DNA from: Chthoniobacteraceae bacterium
GTDB lineage: Bacteria; Verrucomicrobiota; Verrucomicrobiia; Chthoniobacterales; Chthoniobacteraceae
Assembly: GCA_947449735.1 (NCBI GenBank)
Contig: CANFTB010000033.1
Location: 1-56,901 of the forward strand
Direction of reading: 5' to 3'
Length of the DNA: 56,901 nucleotides
The first letter of the stretch is position 1. Each line of letters begins with the position of its first letter. Shown here one piece after another: positions 9,711 through 18,246 of the stretch. Both the position numbers and the translations under genes were made by a program. Below the pieces are notes generated by a model that saw only the letters and a program-made list of their open reading frames with translations, was not told the DNA's origin and searched no databases.

Positions 9711-10979
9711 ATGAAAGAAACATACGACGCGATCATCATCGGCGGCGGACCCGCGGGCGCCAGCACGGCTTCCATCCTGGGCGAATCCGGACACCGCGTC
9801 CTCGTGCTGGAACGCGAGAAGTTTCCGCGCTACCATGTCGGCGAATCCCTCATTCCGTTCACCTTCGGTCCCTTGGAGCGGTTGGGGATGATTCCCAAAA
9901 TGCGCTCCTCGTGTTTCACGAAGAAGTACAGCGTCAGCTTTGTGCAGCCGGACGGGCACCGCTCGCAGCCCTTCTATTTCTTCAACCGCTACGACCGCGA
10001 AACCGTTGCGCAGACGTGGCAGGTCACGCGCGCTGACTTCGATCTCATGCTTCTCGACCACGCAAGGGAGCGCGGAGTCGAGGTCCGCGAGGAGACCTCG
10101 GTGCAGACTCTGCTGACGGAGGACGGCCGTGTGGTCGGCGTTGAAAGCGTCGACAAGGCGGGGAATGTGTCCCGGGACTACGCGCGCATCACCGTGGACG
10201 CCACCGGCAAGGAGGCCTTTGCCTCGAAGCAACGCGGATGGAGGGTGAACGATCCCTACCTGAACAAGATCGCCATCTGGACTTATTACAAGGGCTCGAA
10301 GCGGGGCGAGGGGATTGATGAAGGCGCCACCACGGTTGCGTTTGTTCCCGAGAAGGGCTGGTTCTGGCACATCCCATTGCAGAACGACATGGTGAGTGTC
10401 GGGGTTGTTGCTGAGGGGAAATATCTAACTCGGGGCGGGGTTAAGGAGCCCCGCGCAATGTTCGAGCGCGAAGTGGGCGAGAACCTGTGGATCAAAGACC
10501 GGCTGTCCACGGGCGAGTGCACCGGTGAGTTCTGGGTGACGAGCGAATACAGCCGTCACTCGCGCTACTGCGCTTCTCCCGGCTTGCTGCTGGTCGGCGA
10601 CGCGTTTGCATTTCTGGATCCCGTTTTCAGCAGCGGCGTCATGCTCGCGCTCAAGAGCGGGGTCCTCGCTGGCGATGCCATTCACGAGGGGCTGCTGGCG
10701 GGCGACCTGTCACCGGCGCGGTTCGCGTCCTACGGGGCGCAAATCCGCGAGGGCGTCGAAAACATGCGCAAGCTGGTCTACGCCTTCTACAATGTGAACT
10801 TCTCCTTTAAGGACGTCGTGATGCGCTATCCCGAGGCCGGCGATCTCATCACAGACTGTCTCTCCGGCGACCTGAACCGGGATTATTCGAAGCTGTGGAA
10901 CTGGATCAGCGAATTCGCTCCGCTCCCGGAAACTCTTCCCTACGGCCTTCCCCTGGAGGAGGTGGCCGCTGCATCGTGA
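9711..10979 (+). CDS. Flavin-dependent halogenase-like FAD oxidoreductase
   Basis: A 422-residue FAD enzyme. The N-terminal Rossmann motif is GGGPAG (residues 11-16), followed by LEREKFPRYHVGESL, typical of the halogenase/geranylgeranyl-reductase group. Two features favour the halogenase branch: Lys at 71-72 (FTKKYSVSF), where phenolic and CmlS-type halogenases have their catalytic Lys, and GWFWHIP near residue 220, which fits the halogenase WxWxIP signature. The FAD-binding LLVGDAFAFLDPVFSSG segment follows. There is no flavin reductase, NRPS/PKS or carrier-protein gene next to it, so the substrate is unknown. A non-halogenating oxidoreductase of the same superfamily is the alternative. Confidence 0.7.
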   Translation: MKETYDAIIIGGGPAGASTASILGESGHRVLVLEREKFPRYHVGESLIPFTFGPLERLGMIPKMRSSCFTKKYSVSFVQPDGHRSQPFYFFNRYDRETVAQTWQVTRADFDLMLLDHARERGVEVREETSVQTLLTEDGRVVGVESVDKAGNVSRDYARITVDATGKEAFASKQRGWRVNDPYLNKIAIWTYYKGSKRGEGIDEGATTVAFVPEKGWFWHIPLQNDMVSVGVVAEGKYLTRGGVKEPRAMFEREVGENLWIKDRLSTGECTGEFWVTSEYSRHSRYCASPGLLLVGDAFAFLDPVFSSGVMLALKSGVLAGDAIHEGLLAGDLSPARFASYGAQIREGVENMRKLVYAFYNVNFSFKDVVMRYPEAGDLITDCLSGDLNRDYSKLWNWISEFAPLPETLPYGLPLEEVAAAS

Positions 10980-11062
10980 GCCGTCTTTTCGAATGTTCGG
11001 GACGGATGTAGGCCGGGGTCCGAAGCCGTTCGGGTAACCCGCGGCGCCCAAACCTCGTCCCG

Positions 11063-11785
11063 CTACTTCGATGGGAGGGGTTTCACCGTGAGGTTGCGAA
11101 AGGCGACGGGCCCGTGGTCGCCTTGCAGACGGATGTGACCGGTGGCTTTTTCCACGTCGCCGCCGCCCCTTGTGGGGCCGGTCAACTCGATGTTTTCGTG
11201 CACCACCGTGCCGTTGTGAACGACCTTTACAAACTTCGCGTTCGCGGTCTTCTTGCCGGTTGAATCAAACTTGGGGGCGGTGAATGTGATGTCGAAGCTC
11301 TGCCATTCCCCGGGAGCCTTGCTGGCGTTCACGGAGGGAGCCGTCCCCTCGTAGCCTTTTTTCTCAGCGTCCTTCCAGCGCTCGTAAATGGCTGCGCAAT
11401 CGTGCACGCCCACGCTCGCCTTGCCGTGGCTGTCGAGAATCTGCACCTCGTAACGCCCCTGGACGTAGACCCCCGAGTTGGAGTCCTTGGCAACGCAGAA
11501 TTCTACGTGAATCTGGGAGTCCCCAAATTCAGCTTCGGTTTTGAAATCAACGCCTTTGCCCGAGAGGGTGTTCACCAGGACACCCTCGCCAGGGGTCGAC
11601 GCAAACCCCTTAGGGTTGGCAGGATCCAGAGCCACTGCGGACACCACGGACCAGGTGCCGGTGGGCGCCTGCCAGCCGCTCAAGTCGCGGCCGTTGAAGA
11701 GAGAGCCGTTCCCCGGAGCGCCCGGCTCGGCGGCGAGGAGGGTACCGGAAAGAAGCACAATGGCTGAGAGGGTCTGGAATTTCAT
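11063..11785 (-). CDS. Secreted DUF1080 (3-keto-disaccharide hydrolase-type) protein
   Basis: A 240-residue protein with a clear signal peptide (MKFQTLSAIVLLSGTLLAAE). The mature part begins LFNGRDLSGWQ, the hallmark opening of DUF1080, a concanavalin-like beta-sandwich. It continues through SGVYVQGRYEVQILDSHGK and ends with the HIRLQGDHGPVAFRNLTVKPL pattern common to the family. Some members hydrolyse 3-keto-glycosides; others are uncharacterised. I chose the ATG at 11785, because an in-frame start at 11839 would place 18 polar residues before the signal. It is convergent with the halogenase-like gene and appears to be monocistronic. Confidence 0.85.
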   Translation of the reverse strand: MKFQTLSAIVLLSGTLLAAEPGAPGNGSLFNGRDLSGWQAPTGTWSVVSAVALDPANPKGFASTPGEGVLVNTLSGKGVDFKTEAEFGDSQIHVEFCVAKDSNSGVYVQGRYEVQILDSHGKASVGVHDCAAIYERWKDAEKKGYEGTAPSVNASKAPGEWQSFDITFTAPKFDSTGKKTANAKFVKVVHNGTVVHENIELTGPTRGGGDVEKATGHIRLQGDHGPVAFRNLTVKPLPSK

Positions 11786-11985
11786 GATGAAGGGGGAGGT
11801 TGAATCGCAATCGTGGCCGGACCTGCTTCTCGGAAACAAGAATAGTTTTCCTTCCCAAGGCCTCTCGTCTGCGCGCTCTTTCCGGCGGAGGCATGCTGTC
11901 TCCAGCTTTGCGTCCCGCCGCCAAAGAAAAACCGGACTGCGGGCTCAGCGTTTCGCGAGCGACGCGGAGAACTCTAGTCCGTGTC

Positions 11986-14900
11986 CTACTTCACCGTCTC
12001 CCGGCAGGCCTTGGGTTCGTAAATTTTCAGATTGGGCTTTCCGACGCTTTGATCGTAGACGGCGAGCTGCTTCCCATCCGGACTCCACATCAGCCTCTGG
12101 GGGACGTCGCTTGTGTAGGATCGGAATTCCTCCTCTAGAAGTTCGGTATCCAAGTTCCAAATGCGAACGGAAAGGTCCGCTGACGACGTCGCGATAAGAG
12201 GAAGTGACGGATGCCATGCCACATCCACGACCGGGCCGTCGTGGACGCGCAGGGTGCGCAAAACCTTGAGTGTTTCGCCATCCCGCAGCCGGACTCGCAT
12301 GTCCTTACCCGCCTCCGCGAGGCGGCGGCCGTCGGGCGAAGCGGCAAGAGCGTTGGCCTCGGGCGCAGGCACCTCCGGGCCGCGCTCTCCCGTTTCGGCG
12401 TTCCACAAGACGAGCGCCCGTTCAAGACTGCCGCGCTGCTGGTCCTGATCTTTAAACCGCATGTTCACCTCGGCGACACGCGACTCTCCCAGCCAGACGG
12501 GAAGGATTTCCTCAGTCGTAACGATCAGCCCTGTGCGGCTAGTCTTATTCAGGGGCGCCTGCGTGTCCGTGTTCCAAACGCCGGACTCAGACCACAAGTA
12601 GTGGCCGCTGGGACTGAGCCTGAGATGCTTAGTAAACCTTTCGACAGGCAGACGCCGGAGCTCTGTCAGGGTAGACCCGTTCCACTGATGGATTGCCAGC
12701 TCACGGCCGCGAAGGAATATGGTTCCAATCAATGTTCCATCCGCGTTGGAAAGGATGTGCAGATTCGGATGCGTCGAAAACCCTTGGAAGGTGAGGGCTG
12801 CGGACTCATTTCCCAGGATGGGTTTCCGAAGGTCGACGGTGTGAATTTTGGCCGAACAGACGTTTGCTTCGTTGCGGGAGTTCGCCGCGGTCACCAACAT
12901 CATCGAGGGGTGGCCAAGAAAGCTGAAGCTGTCTACCGATTCAAAGGCGGAGGTGTTGAAGCCCGCCTTTTCCCGGGGCCGCTCCAGAGTCCAAACTCGC
13001 ATCGAGTCACCCCTCACGACGGCGATCCTCCGGGAGAGGGGGTGCGTCACCAGCATCCAGCTTCTGATGTCGTCCTGAGGCATGCTCACCATTTCCGCCC
13101 GGACTGTCCTGCCGTCGATTCCGTTGTGCACAAGCAGCGCCGCCGCACTGTCGGAGACGGGAGACAAGGTAACCAGCAGTTTGTCCTCGTCCAAATACGA
13201 CATCCTGTGGCCTTTCAATCCGCCCCACGGGAGTCTGTCCTCAAAAGCGAGATCTCCGTTGGCAAGGTTTAACAGCCGGAGCGTGTTTCCCTGCAATGTG
13301 AAGACTCTGTTTCCATCGGAGGAGTAGGCCCGGTCCTGATAGGAGAATGCACCCGTTTTCAAAGAGGATGGAGCACGCCCGAGCTCCGCGCCGTCGTGGA
13401 CGGCAAAATCCACCACTTGATTCCTATGGTTGTGGAATTGAATCCGATTGGGATCTCTCGCGAAGTAAGCGAGACCCATTTCCTTGAGGTCCTCGGGCCC
13501 CTTTTTCCAAAGCTCCGTGTGGGTTTTGACGTTAAGGACGTGAATCGAGGTTGTTCGATTCGAACTCCGGTACGTCACAAGGAGTAGACTGGCATCTTTG
13601 GACCATTGCAAAAATGCGGGCTCGTCAGCAAAACTGCCGCCGGTTTGAAGTTCAAAGCCGGAGAGGTTTTCCCCCGTCTCCAGATTCACCACCCGTATTT
13701 GGGCCACGTCGGGGGCCTTCCTCTCTTTATAAACGAATGCCAAGGACGTCCCGTCACTGGATGCGGTCATCCGAGTGTATCGAAAATCGGTCTGTTCAGG
13801 ATAAGGTTTGAACAATTCCTTAAACTCACCCGTCTCGAGGTTTAGTGTGCGAAGCCATCCATCATTGTGCTGGATGATGAGGAGATCTTTGTCCGTTGGG
13901 TGGGACTTGAATTTGGACCAAGGTGATCCTGTCGTGTTCAGGATGGGGGGGAGCGAGGAGTCTGCTCGCTTGGAGAGGTAGCGCCAGGGTTGGTCTTTGA
14001 GATCTGCGTCCACATCGGCCAGAGCCTTTTGCATGGCCGCGGGGTTGATTGCCTTTTCGGCTGCTTCAGCCAACGCGATCTGCGCGCGAACCGCTGCCTG
14101 CCGGGCACGTTCCTTGTCTTGCCTCGCTTCCTGTTCGCTCTCCGTCGCAAGCCGCGACTGCTCTTCGGCGAGCGCTGCATGTTTTCGTGACTCCGCATTG
14201 CTTTCCGCCAGACGACCAGTGAAAATTAACGCTCCGATCAGCGCCAGAAACGCAAGTCCGGAGACCCCTCTGTTCCGTTTCATCAGCAGCAACACCTGAC
14301 GCCCCAGTCCGGCTCTCTCGGCCCGCGTCGCGAAGCCGCTCACATACGCATCGATATCCGAGGAGAGTTCTGCCACGGATCCATAACGCATTTCCTTTGA
14401 GCGGGCCAATGCCTTGGAAGTCACTGCTCGCAGGGCGTCGGGCACGGGCTGGTCGGGGCGCGCGGCGGTGCTGTCCGCACCCCGGGGCAGGGCTATCGCA
14501 GTGGTTTCGCCCTTGCGCACCTTTTCCAGCACCTCGTTCAAAGAGGCACCTTTGACCGGGGGCCTCAGCGTCAGAATCGCGTACAAGACGCCGCCCAGTG
14601 AATATATGTCGGAGCGCTCGTCCAGGCCGCCGTATACTCCGTGGGCCTGCTCGGGAGACATGTACTGGGGCGTGCCCTCGATGTAGGGAAGCGTCTCCGG
14701 TTCGGCGTTAAGCGCTGGCGGTGCGCCTCCGCCGGCGCCGGCCCTGCGTATGGCTTTCGCAAGGCCCCAGTCCATGACCAGCACCTCGCCGAACTCGCCG
14801 ACCATGATATTCTCGGGCTTGAGATCCCTGTGCAAAAAACCCTTGGCGTGGGCGAAAGCAACGGCGTCGCAAACCTTGCGGAAAATATCCAGCAAACGCT

Positions 14901-15807
14901 GGCGCGTATATGCCGCGGCGGTTGCCGCGTCTCCGGCTGCGAGCTGCTTGATGATCCACTGGAGCGTGCGCCCGTGGATCATTTTCATGGAGTAAAAGGG
15001 GCGTCCCACCGGGTCCACGCCGAGCGCGTGGATCGGTACGATGTTGGGATGCGCAAGCGCTGCGAGCACCTCCGCCTCACGGGAGAACTTGGAGTCCTGC
15101 TCTCGGTCGCCAACGGTGCTCACCTTGAGGGCCACCAAACGCTTCAGCGAGGGGTCTTCGGCGGAGTAAATTTTTCCCATGCCCCCCCGCGCAATCTCAG
15201 CCTTCACCGAGTAGTCCATGCGAACGGGAACCCTGTCGTCCAGCGAAAGGTCCGCGGATTCCATGGAGAAGGCCATCGTGCTTTCTTCGGAAAAAGAGGC
15301 GGCCTCCTGCGGGGGGGCACCGGAGCTGCGGGCAACCGACGGAAGCGTCGAAGCGTCCCCTGCCTCAGGCAGCCTGTAAACAATGCGTCCAGTGACGGTG
15401 AGGTCCTCGGGACCGGTGAGCTGCTGCGGGTGGAGGCGTGCCGGGTGTACAATACGCAGGGTGGAATTGGCGGTCGGCTCAGACGGTTCTGCGGCGTTTG
15501 TTTCACTGATTAAGATCCGCAGGGAGCCTATCTCCACGGTGGCTGGGCAAATTACCTCTTCGGGTCCGAGGACTGAGACACCGTTCAGGCTGACGGGCGG
15601 GCAGCCTTCCAGAACGCGGAGTTTAAGCCTTTCACCGCTTACGAAAAACTCCGCGTGCTGAGGGGCAACGCCAGCCGCAGTGCTGACGATCGCACAGTCA
15701 GGGGAAGACCCGAGCAGTAGCACGCCGGTCCGAAGCACGAAGGGGCGTTCGGGGGTGTCTTTTTCTGAGACAAGTATTTCCCAAATGGCTAGTTCTGGGG
15801 AACGCAT
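11986..15807 (-). CDS. FHA-like / Ser-Thr protein kinase / WD40 membrane protein
   Basis: A 1273-residue signalling protein. Residues about 8-105 look like an FHA domain (LLLGSSPDCAIV near 31-41, then PQHAEF). A Hanks-type kinase spans about 199-495: Gly loop ARGGMGKI at 206-213, VALK lysine 228, HRDLKPEN at 326-333, DWG in place of DFG at 346-348, and SPE at 384-386. All catalytic residues are present. A single membrane helix at about 514-530 is followed by an Ala/Glu/Arg-rich helical linker. The last 650 residues are beta-propeller-like, with one clear WD40 blade (HDGPVVDVAWHP to VRIWNLD). The kinase should be cytoplasmic and the propeller on the other side of the membrane. Confidence 0.88.
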   Translation of the reverse strand: MRSPELAIWEILVSEKDTPERPFVLRTGVLLLGSSPDCAIVSTAAGVAPQHAEFFVSGERLKLRVLEGCPPVSLNGVSVLGPEEVICPATVEIGSLRILISETNAAEPSEPTANSTLRIVHPARLHPQQLTGPEDLTVTGRIVYRLPEAGDASTLPSVARSSGAPPQEAASFSEESTMAFSMESADLSLDDRVPVRMDYSVKAEIARGGMGKIYSAEDPSLKRLVALKVSTVGDREQDSKFSREAEVLAALAHPNIVPIHALGVDPVGRPFYSMKMIHGRTLQWIIKQLAAGDAATAAAYTRQRLLDIFRKVCDAVAFAHAKGFLHRDLKPENIMVGEFGEVLVMDWGLAKAIRRAGAGGGAPPALNAEPETLPYIEGTPQYMSPEQAHGVYGGLDERSDIYSLGGVLYAILTLRPPVKGASLNEVLEKVRKGETTAIALPRGADSTAARPDQPVPDALRAVTSKALARSKEMRYGSVAELSSDIDAYVSGFATRAERAGLGRQVLLLMKRNRGVSGLAFLALIGALIFTGRLAESNAESRKHAALAEEQSRLATESEQEARQDKERARQAAVRAQIALAEAAEKAINPAAMQKALADVDADLKDQPWRYLSKRADSSLPPILNTTGSPWSKFKSHPTDKDLLIIQHNDGWLRTLNLETGEFKELFKPYPEQTDFRYTRMTASSDGTSLAFVYKERKAPDVAQIRVVNLETGENLSGFELQTGGSFADEPAFLQWSKDASLLLVTYRSSNRTTSIHVLNVKTHTELWKKGPEDLKEMGLAYFARDPNRIQFHNHRNQVVDFAVHDGAELGRAPSSLKTGAFSYQDRAYSSDGNRVFTLQGNTLRLLNLANGDLAFEDRLPWGGLKGHRMSYLDEDKLLVTLSPVSDSAAALLVHNGIDGRTVRAEMVSMPQDDIRSWMLVTHPLSRRIAVVRGDSMRVWTLERPREKAGFNTSAFESVDSFSFLGHPSMMLVTAANSRNEANVCSAKIHTVDLRKPILGNESAALTFQGFSTHPNLHILSNADGTLIGTIFLRGRELAIHQWNGSTLTELRRLPVERFTKHLRLSPSGHYLWSESGVWNTDTQAPLNKTSRTGLIVTTEEILPVWLGESRVAEVNMRFKDQDQQRGSLERALVLWNAETGERGPEVPAPEANALAASPDGRRLAEAGKDMRVRLRDGETLKVLRTLRVHDGPVVDVAWHPSLPLIATSSADLSVRIWNLDTELLEEEFRSYTSDVPQRLMWSPDGKQLAVYDQSVGKPNLKIYEPKACRETVK

Positions 15808-16130
15808 GGGCGTCTGGGGTGCGACACTTCATTAGATTACACATTTGAATGTTGGTTTCCAGCTCATTCTGGCTGCCTGTCCGCAAACTGTGCCTGAGCC
15901 CGGAATGGAACTGCGCGCGGGGGTAAACCTAAATGGGGCGGTGAAAGTTCGGTAAGTTTGATCTAAACAGCGGTTAAAATGCCTTCAGAGGGCCTTCCCC
16001 ATGTTTTTTGTCGTGTCACTTTTTAGCTGAGGGCGGCGCACGGTGCGGATGGAATTGCGAAACAGCAGCGCTCTGGTAACTATGGCGCCGCAATCTGCAA
16101 GCCCGCATTCCCTCCTCATCTTCCCCGCAA
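15808..16130. other. Intergenic region between divergent kinase and DUF3500 genes
   Basis: 323 bases with no credible gene. It should contain the two divergent promoters. I see no strong hairpin, operator palindrome or repeat, only AT-richer stretches around 15825-15860 and 15955-16025. Confidence 0.4.
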
Positions 16131-17114
16131 ATGCAACCCTTCGAACTGTCTCCACTCATCACACGCCGCACGTTTTTGAAGGCTTCCGCCGCCGCGGTTC
16201 TGGGCGGGGCTGCGGGAGGCGCTGTGCAGGCAGCACCCGGGGGCGTTTCTGAAACACTTGCGGCGCAGTTGTTCCGCTCACTCGGGGAAGAGCAGAGGTC
16301 GAAAATCTGCTTTCCATTCGAGCATCCGTTGCGCTCCAAGGTGGACAACAACTGGATGATCACCCTCTCTCAGGACAAGGTTCTCAATCCAGATCAGCAG
16401 GACTTGGTGCGCCAGATCTTCACCGGCCTGCATTCTCCCGAATACGCGGGCCGGGTGATGGACCAAGTTGTTCATGATTCCGAAGGGGAGGGGTTTGTGA
16501 AGGGAACGGCTGTCGCTCTCTTCGGCGAGCCGGGAAAGGAGGGCTTTGAGTTCGTGCTCACAGGCCGGCACTGCACCCGGCGTTGCGACGGAGATTCGGT
16601 TAAGGGCGCCGCATTTGGAGGTCCGATTTTTTACGGCCACGCCGCCAGCGCTGGATTCAAGGAAGGCGCCGACCATCCCGGCAACGCGTACTGGTACCAG
16701 GCCAGGCGCGCAAACGAGGTGTATGCGATGCTGGATGAGAAGCAGCGCGCGCTTTCCCTCGTCGACAAGGTGCGGTCCGAGAAACAGACCGAGACGGTTT
16801 CGTTGAGCGGCAAGCGTTCGGGCCTGCCTGGAATTCCGATGGAGGCTCTTTCCGCTGACCAGAAAGCAATGGTGCGCAGGGTTCTGGCGGACGTGCTTGC
16901 GCCGTTCAGGAAGGAGGACGTGGACGAGTCGTTGCGTCTGATCGAACCCCAGTTTGACGCCTTGCACATGGCATTCTGCCGGACCATGGACATTGGAAAC
17001 GACGGAGTGTGGGACGTTTGGCAGATCGAAGGGCCCAACATGATCTGGCTGTTCCGCGGCGCGCCTCATGTGCACACTTGGGTTCATATCCGCGAAGACG
17101 GCAGGCCGGGTTGA
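16131..17114 (+). CDS. Tat-exported DUF3500 protein
   Basis: A 327-residue protein that starts with a twin-arginine signal: TRRTFLK at residues 11-17, then an Ala/Gly-rich hydrophobic stretch and a plausible AQA-like cleavage site (VQAAPGG). The body matches what I know of DUF3500: LGEEQRSKICFPFEHPLR, FVLTGRHCTRRCDGD, GGPIFYGH, PGIPMEALSADQKAMVRRVL and HVHTWVHI near the end. The conserved His residues could bind metal, but the activity of the family is unknown. Export in folded form by Tat would fit a cofactor-containing protein. It appears to be monocistronic. Confidence 0.78.
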   Translation: MQPFELSPLITRRTFLKASAAAVLGGAAGGAVQAAPGGVSETLAAQLFRSLGEEQRSKICFPFEHPLRSKVDNNWMITLSQDKVLNPDQQDLVRQIFTGLHSPEYAGRVMDQVVHDSEGEGFVKGTAVALFGEPGKEGFEFVLTGRHCTRRCDGDSVKGAAFGGPIFYGHAASAGFKEGADHPGNAYWYQARRANEVYAMLDEKQRALSLVDKVRSEKQTETVSLSGKRSGLPGIPMEALSADQKAMVRRVLADVLAPFRKEDVDESLRLIEPQFDALHMAFCRTMDIGNDGVWDVWQIEGPNMIWLFRGAPHVHTWVHIREDGRPG

Positions 17115-17144
17115 GTCCAACCCGGAATAGCCTTTGGAAGAGGG

Positions 17145-17176
17145 GTTCACGCGGAGCCGCGGTGAACGCGGAGAAG
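17145..17176 (+). repeat. Dispersed G/C-rich intergenic repeat, copy 2
   Basis: The sequence from TTCACGCGGAGCCGCGG through GAACGCGGAGAAGG shares its arrangement with copies at 188-222 (inverted) and 23395-23430. It sits in the short gap between the DUF3500 gene and the convergent araC-type gene. Confidence 0.5.
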
Positions 17177-17255
17177 GGATTTGGAAACAGGTGACTGTAT
17201 TGTTTTTTACTGCTCAGGAGGAAAGCGTCCGAAACTATCTGAGTAGGCGGTGATT

Positions 17256-18143
17256 TCAGGCGACCGGGCGGCGGGACGACAGAAGATGGTTGGGTGGCAC
17301 GCCGTGGATGCGCTTAAAAGCCCGTGAAAACTGGAAGGCGTCGGCGAACCCGAGGCGGGCGGCGGTCTCTTTTACCAGCAGGCCGGTGTCGAGAAGTTGG
17401 GCGGCATGGTTCATTTTAAGGCGGAGCAGAAATTGATATGCCCCAGTGCCGCCGAACCGGCGGAAAAGCCGCGATATGTACATCGCCGTGACGTGGCATT
17501 CGGAAGCGATGTCATCCACGGTGCGCAGGCGGAGCGCGTGTTCCTCGACATGGGTTTTGAGGCGGGCGTATGTGGCGAACGCCCGCGATAGGCTCCGTCC
17601 GGCGGGAATGGCATGCTGCTGAATTTTAAGAAAGAGCAGGCGGAAAAGCGTCTCACGGAGCTTTCTCGCCAGCGGGGTGTCGTAGCGGGCTTCGTCCGCC
17701 AGAGAATCGAAGACCGATACCAGCTCGTGGATCGAACCCACGCGGAGTGCAGTCCATTGCGCGAGCCCTGCCTCCTCGAGCATCCTAAGAGAATGGAGGC
17801 CTGCAAAGTCGATGTAGTACTTTCGCATGCTCTTCGAGGGGCTGTTGCGGATCGTGTGTGCCACGCCCGGGCCGTAGGCGAATACGACTCCGGGTTCGAG
17901 CCGGAAGCGGCGTCCGTTCAAGACCAGGGAGCCCTCGCCCTCCACGACCAGTTCCACGGCATAGAATGGAAAGTCGTGCCGCCGCACCAGGTAATCCGGT
18001 TTCATCCGCTCGACTCCACCGCAAACCACCTCGAAGGCCGCCTTCGGGCGGGGGTTCAGGTTGAGGTAGTAGCGGCGGGCCTCGGTGACTTGGTCGGAGA
18101 CAAAGAAGGGTTCGGGCTGCTGGTGGGCCTGGAGTCGGGGCAT
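17256..18143 (-). CDS. AraC-family transcriptional regulator
   Basis: A 295-residue regulator. The N-terminal half (about 30-150) is cupin-like (VVEGEGSLVLNGRRFRLEPGVVFAYGPGVAHTI), the sugar-sensing type. The C-terminal about 195-290 contains two helix-turn-helix units: TVDDIASECHVTAMYISRLFRR and KETAARLGFADAFQFSRAFKR, ending with the AraC GVPP motif. It is transcribed divergently from the UxaE-like epimerase across a 103-base gap, so it probably controls the 18247-21568 operon in response to its sugar substrate. The ligand is not known. Confidence 0.9.
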   Translation of the reverse strand: MPRLQAHQQPEPFFVSDQVTEARRYYLNLNPRPKAAFEVVCGGVERMKPDYLVRRHDFPFYAVELVVEGEGSLVLNGRRFRLEPGVVFAYGPGVAHTIRNSPSKSMRKYYIDFAGLHSLRMLEEAGLAQWTALRVGSIHELVSVFDSLADEARYDTPLARKLRETLFRLLFLKIQQHAIPAGRSLSRAFATYARLKTHVEEHALRLRTVDDIASECHVTAMYISRLFRRFGGTGAYQFLLRLKMNHAAQLLDTGLLVKETAARLGFADAFQFSRAFKRIHGVPPNHLLSSRRPVA

Positions 18144-18246
18144 TCAATTCAGGATAGAAATAGCTATGCGTGGGTCAACTCCAGCCATTCCTTCGGATCG
18201 ATTCCCGTTCATACTGTGCCCCTCACCCCTTTCCCAAGATATCAGC
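18144..18246. promoter_or_regulatory. Divergent control region of the araC-type gene and sugar operon
   Basis: A 103-base gap between the divergent regulator and epimerase genes. By position it should carry both promoters and the AraC-type operator. I could not recognise a confident -35/-10 pair or a clean operator half-site by eye. Confidence 0.45.
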
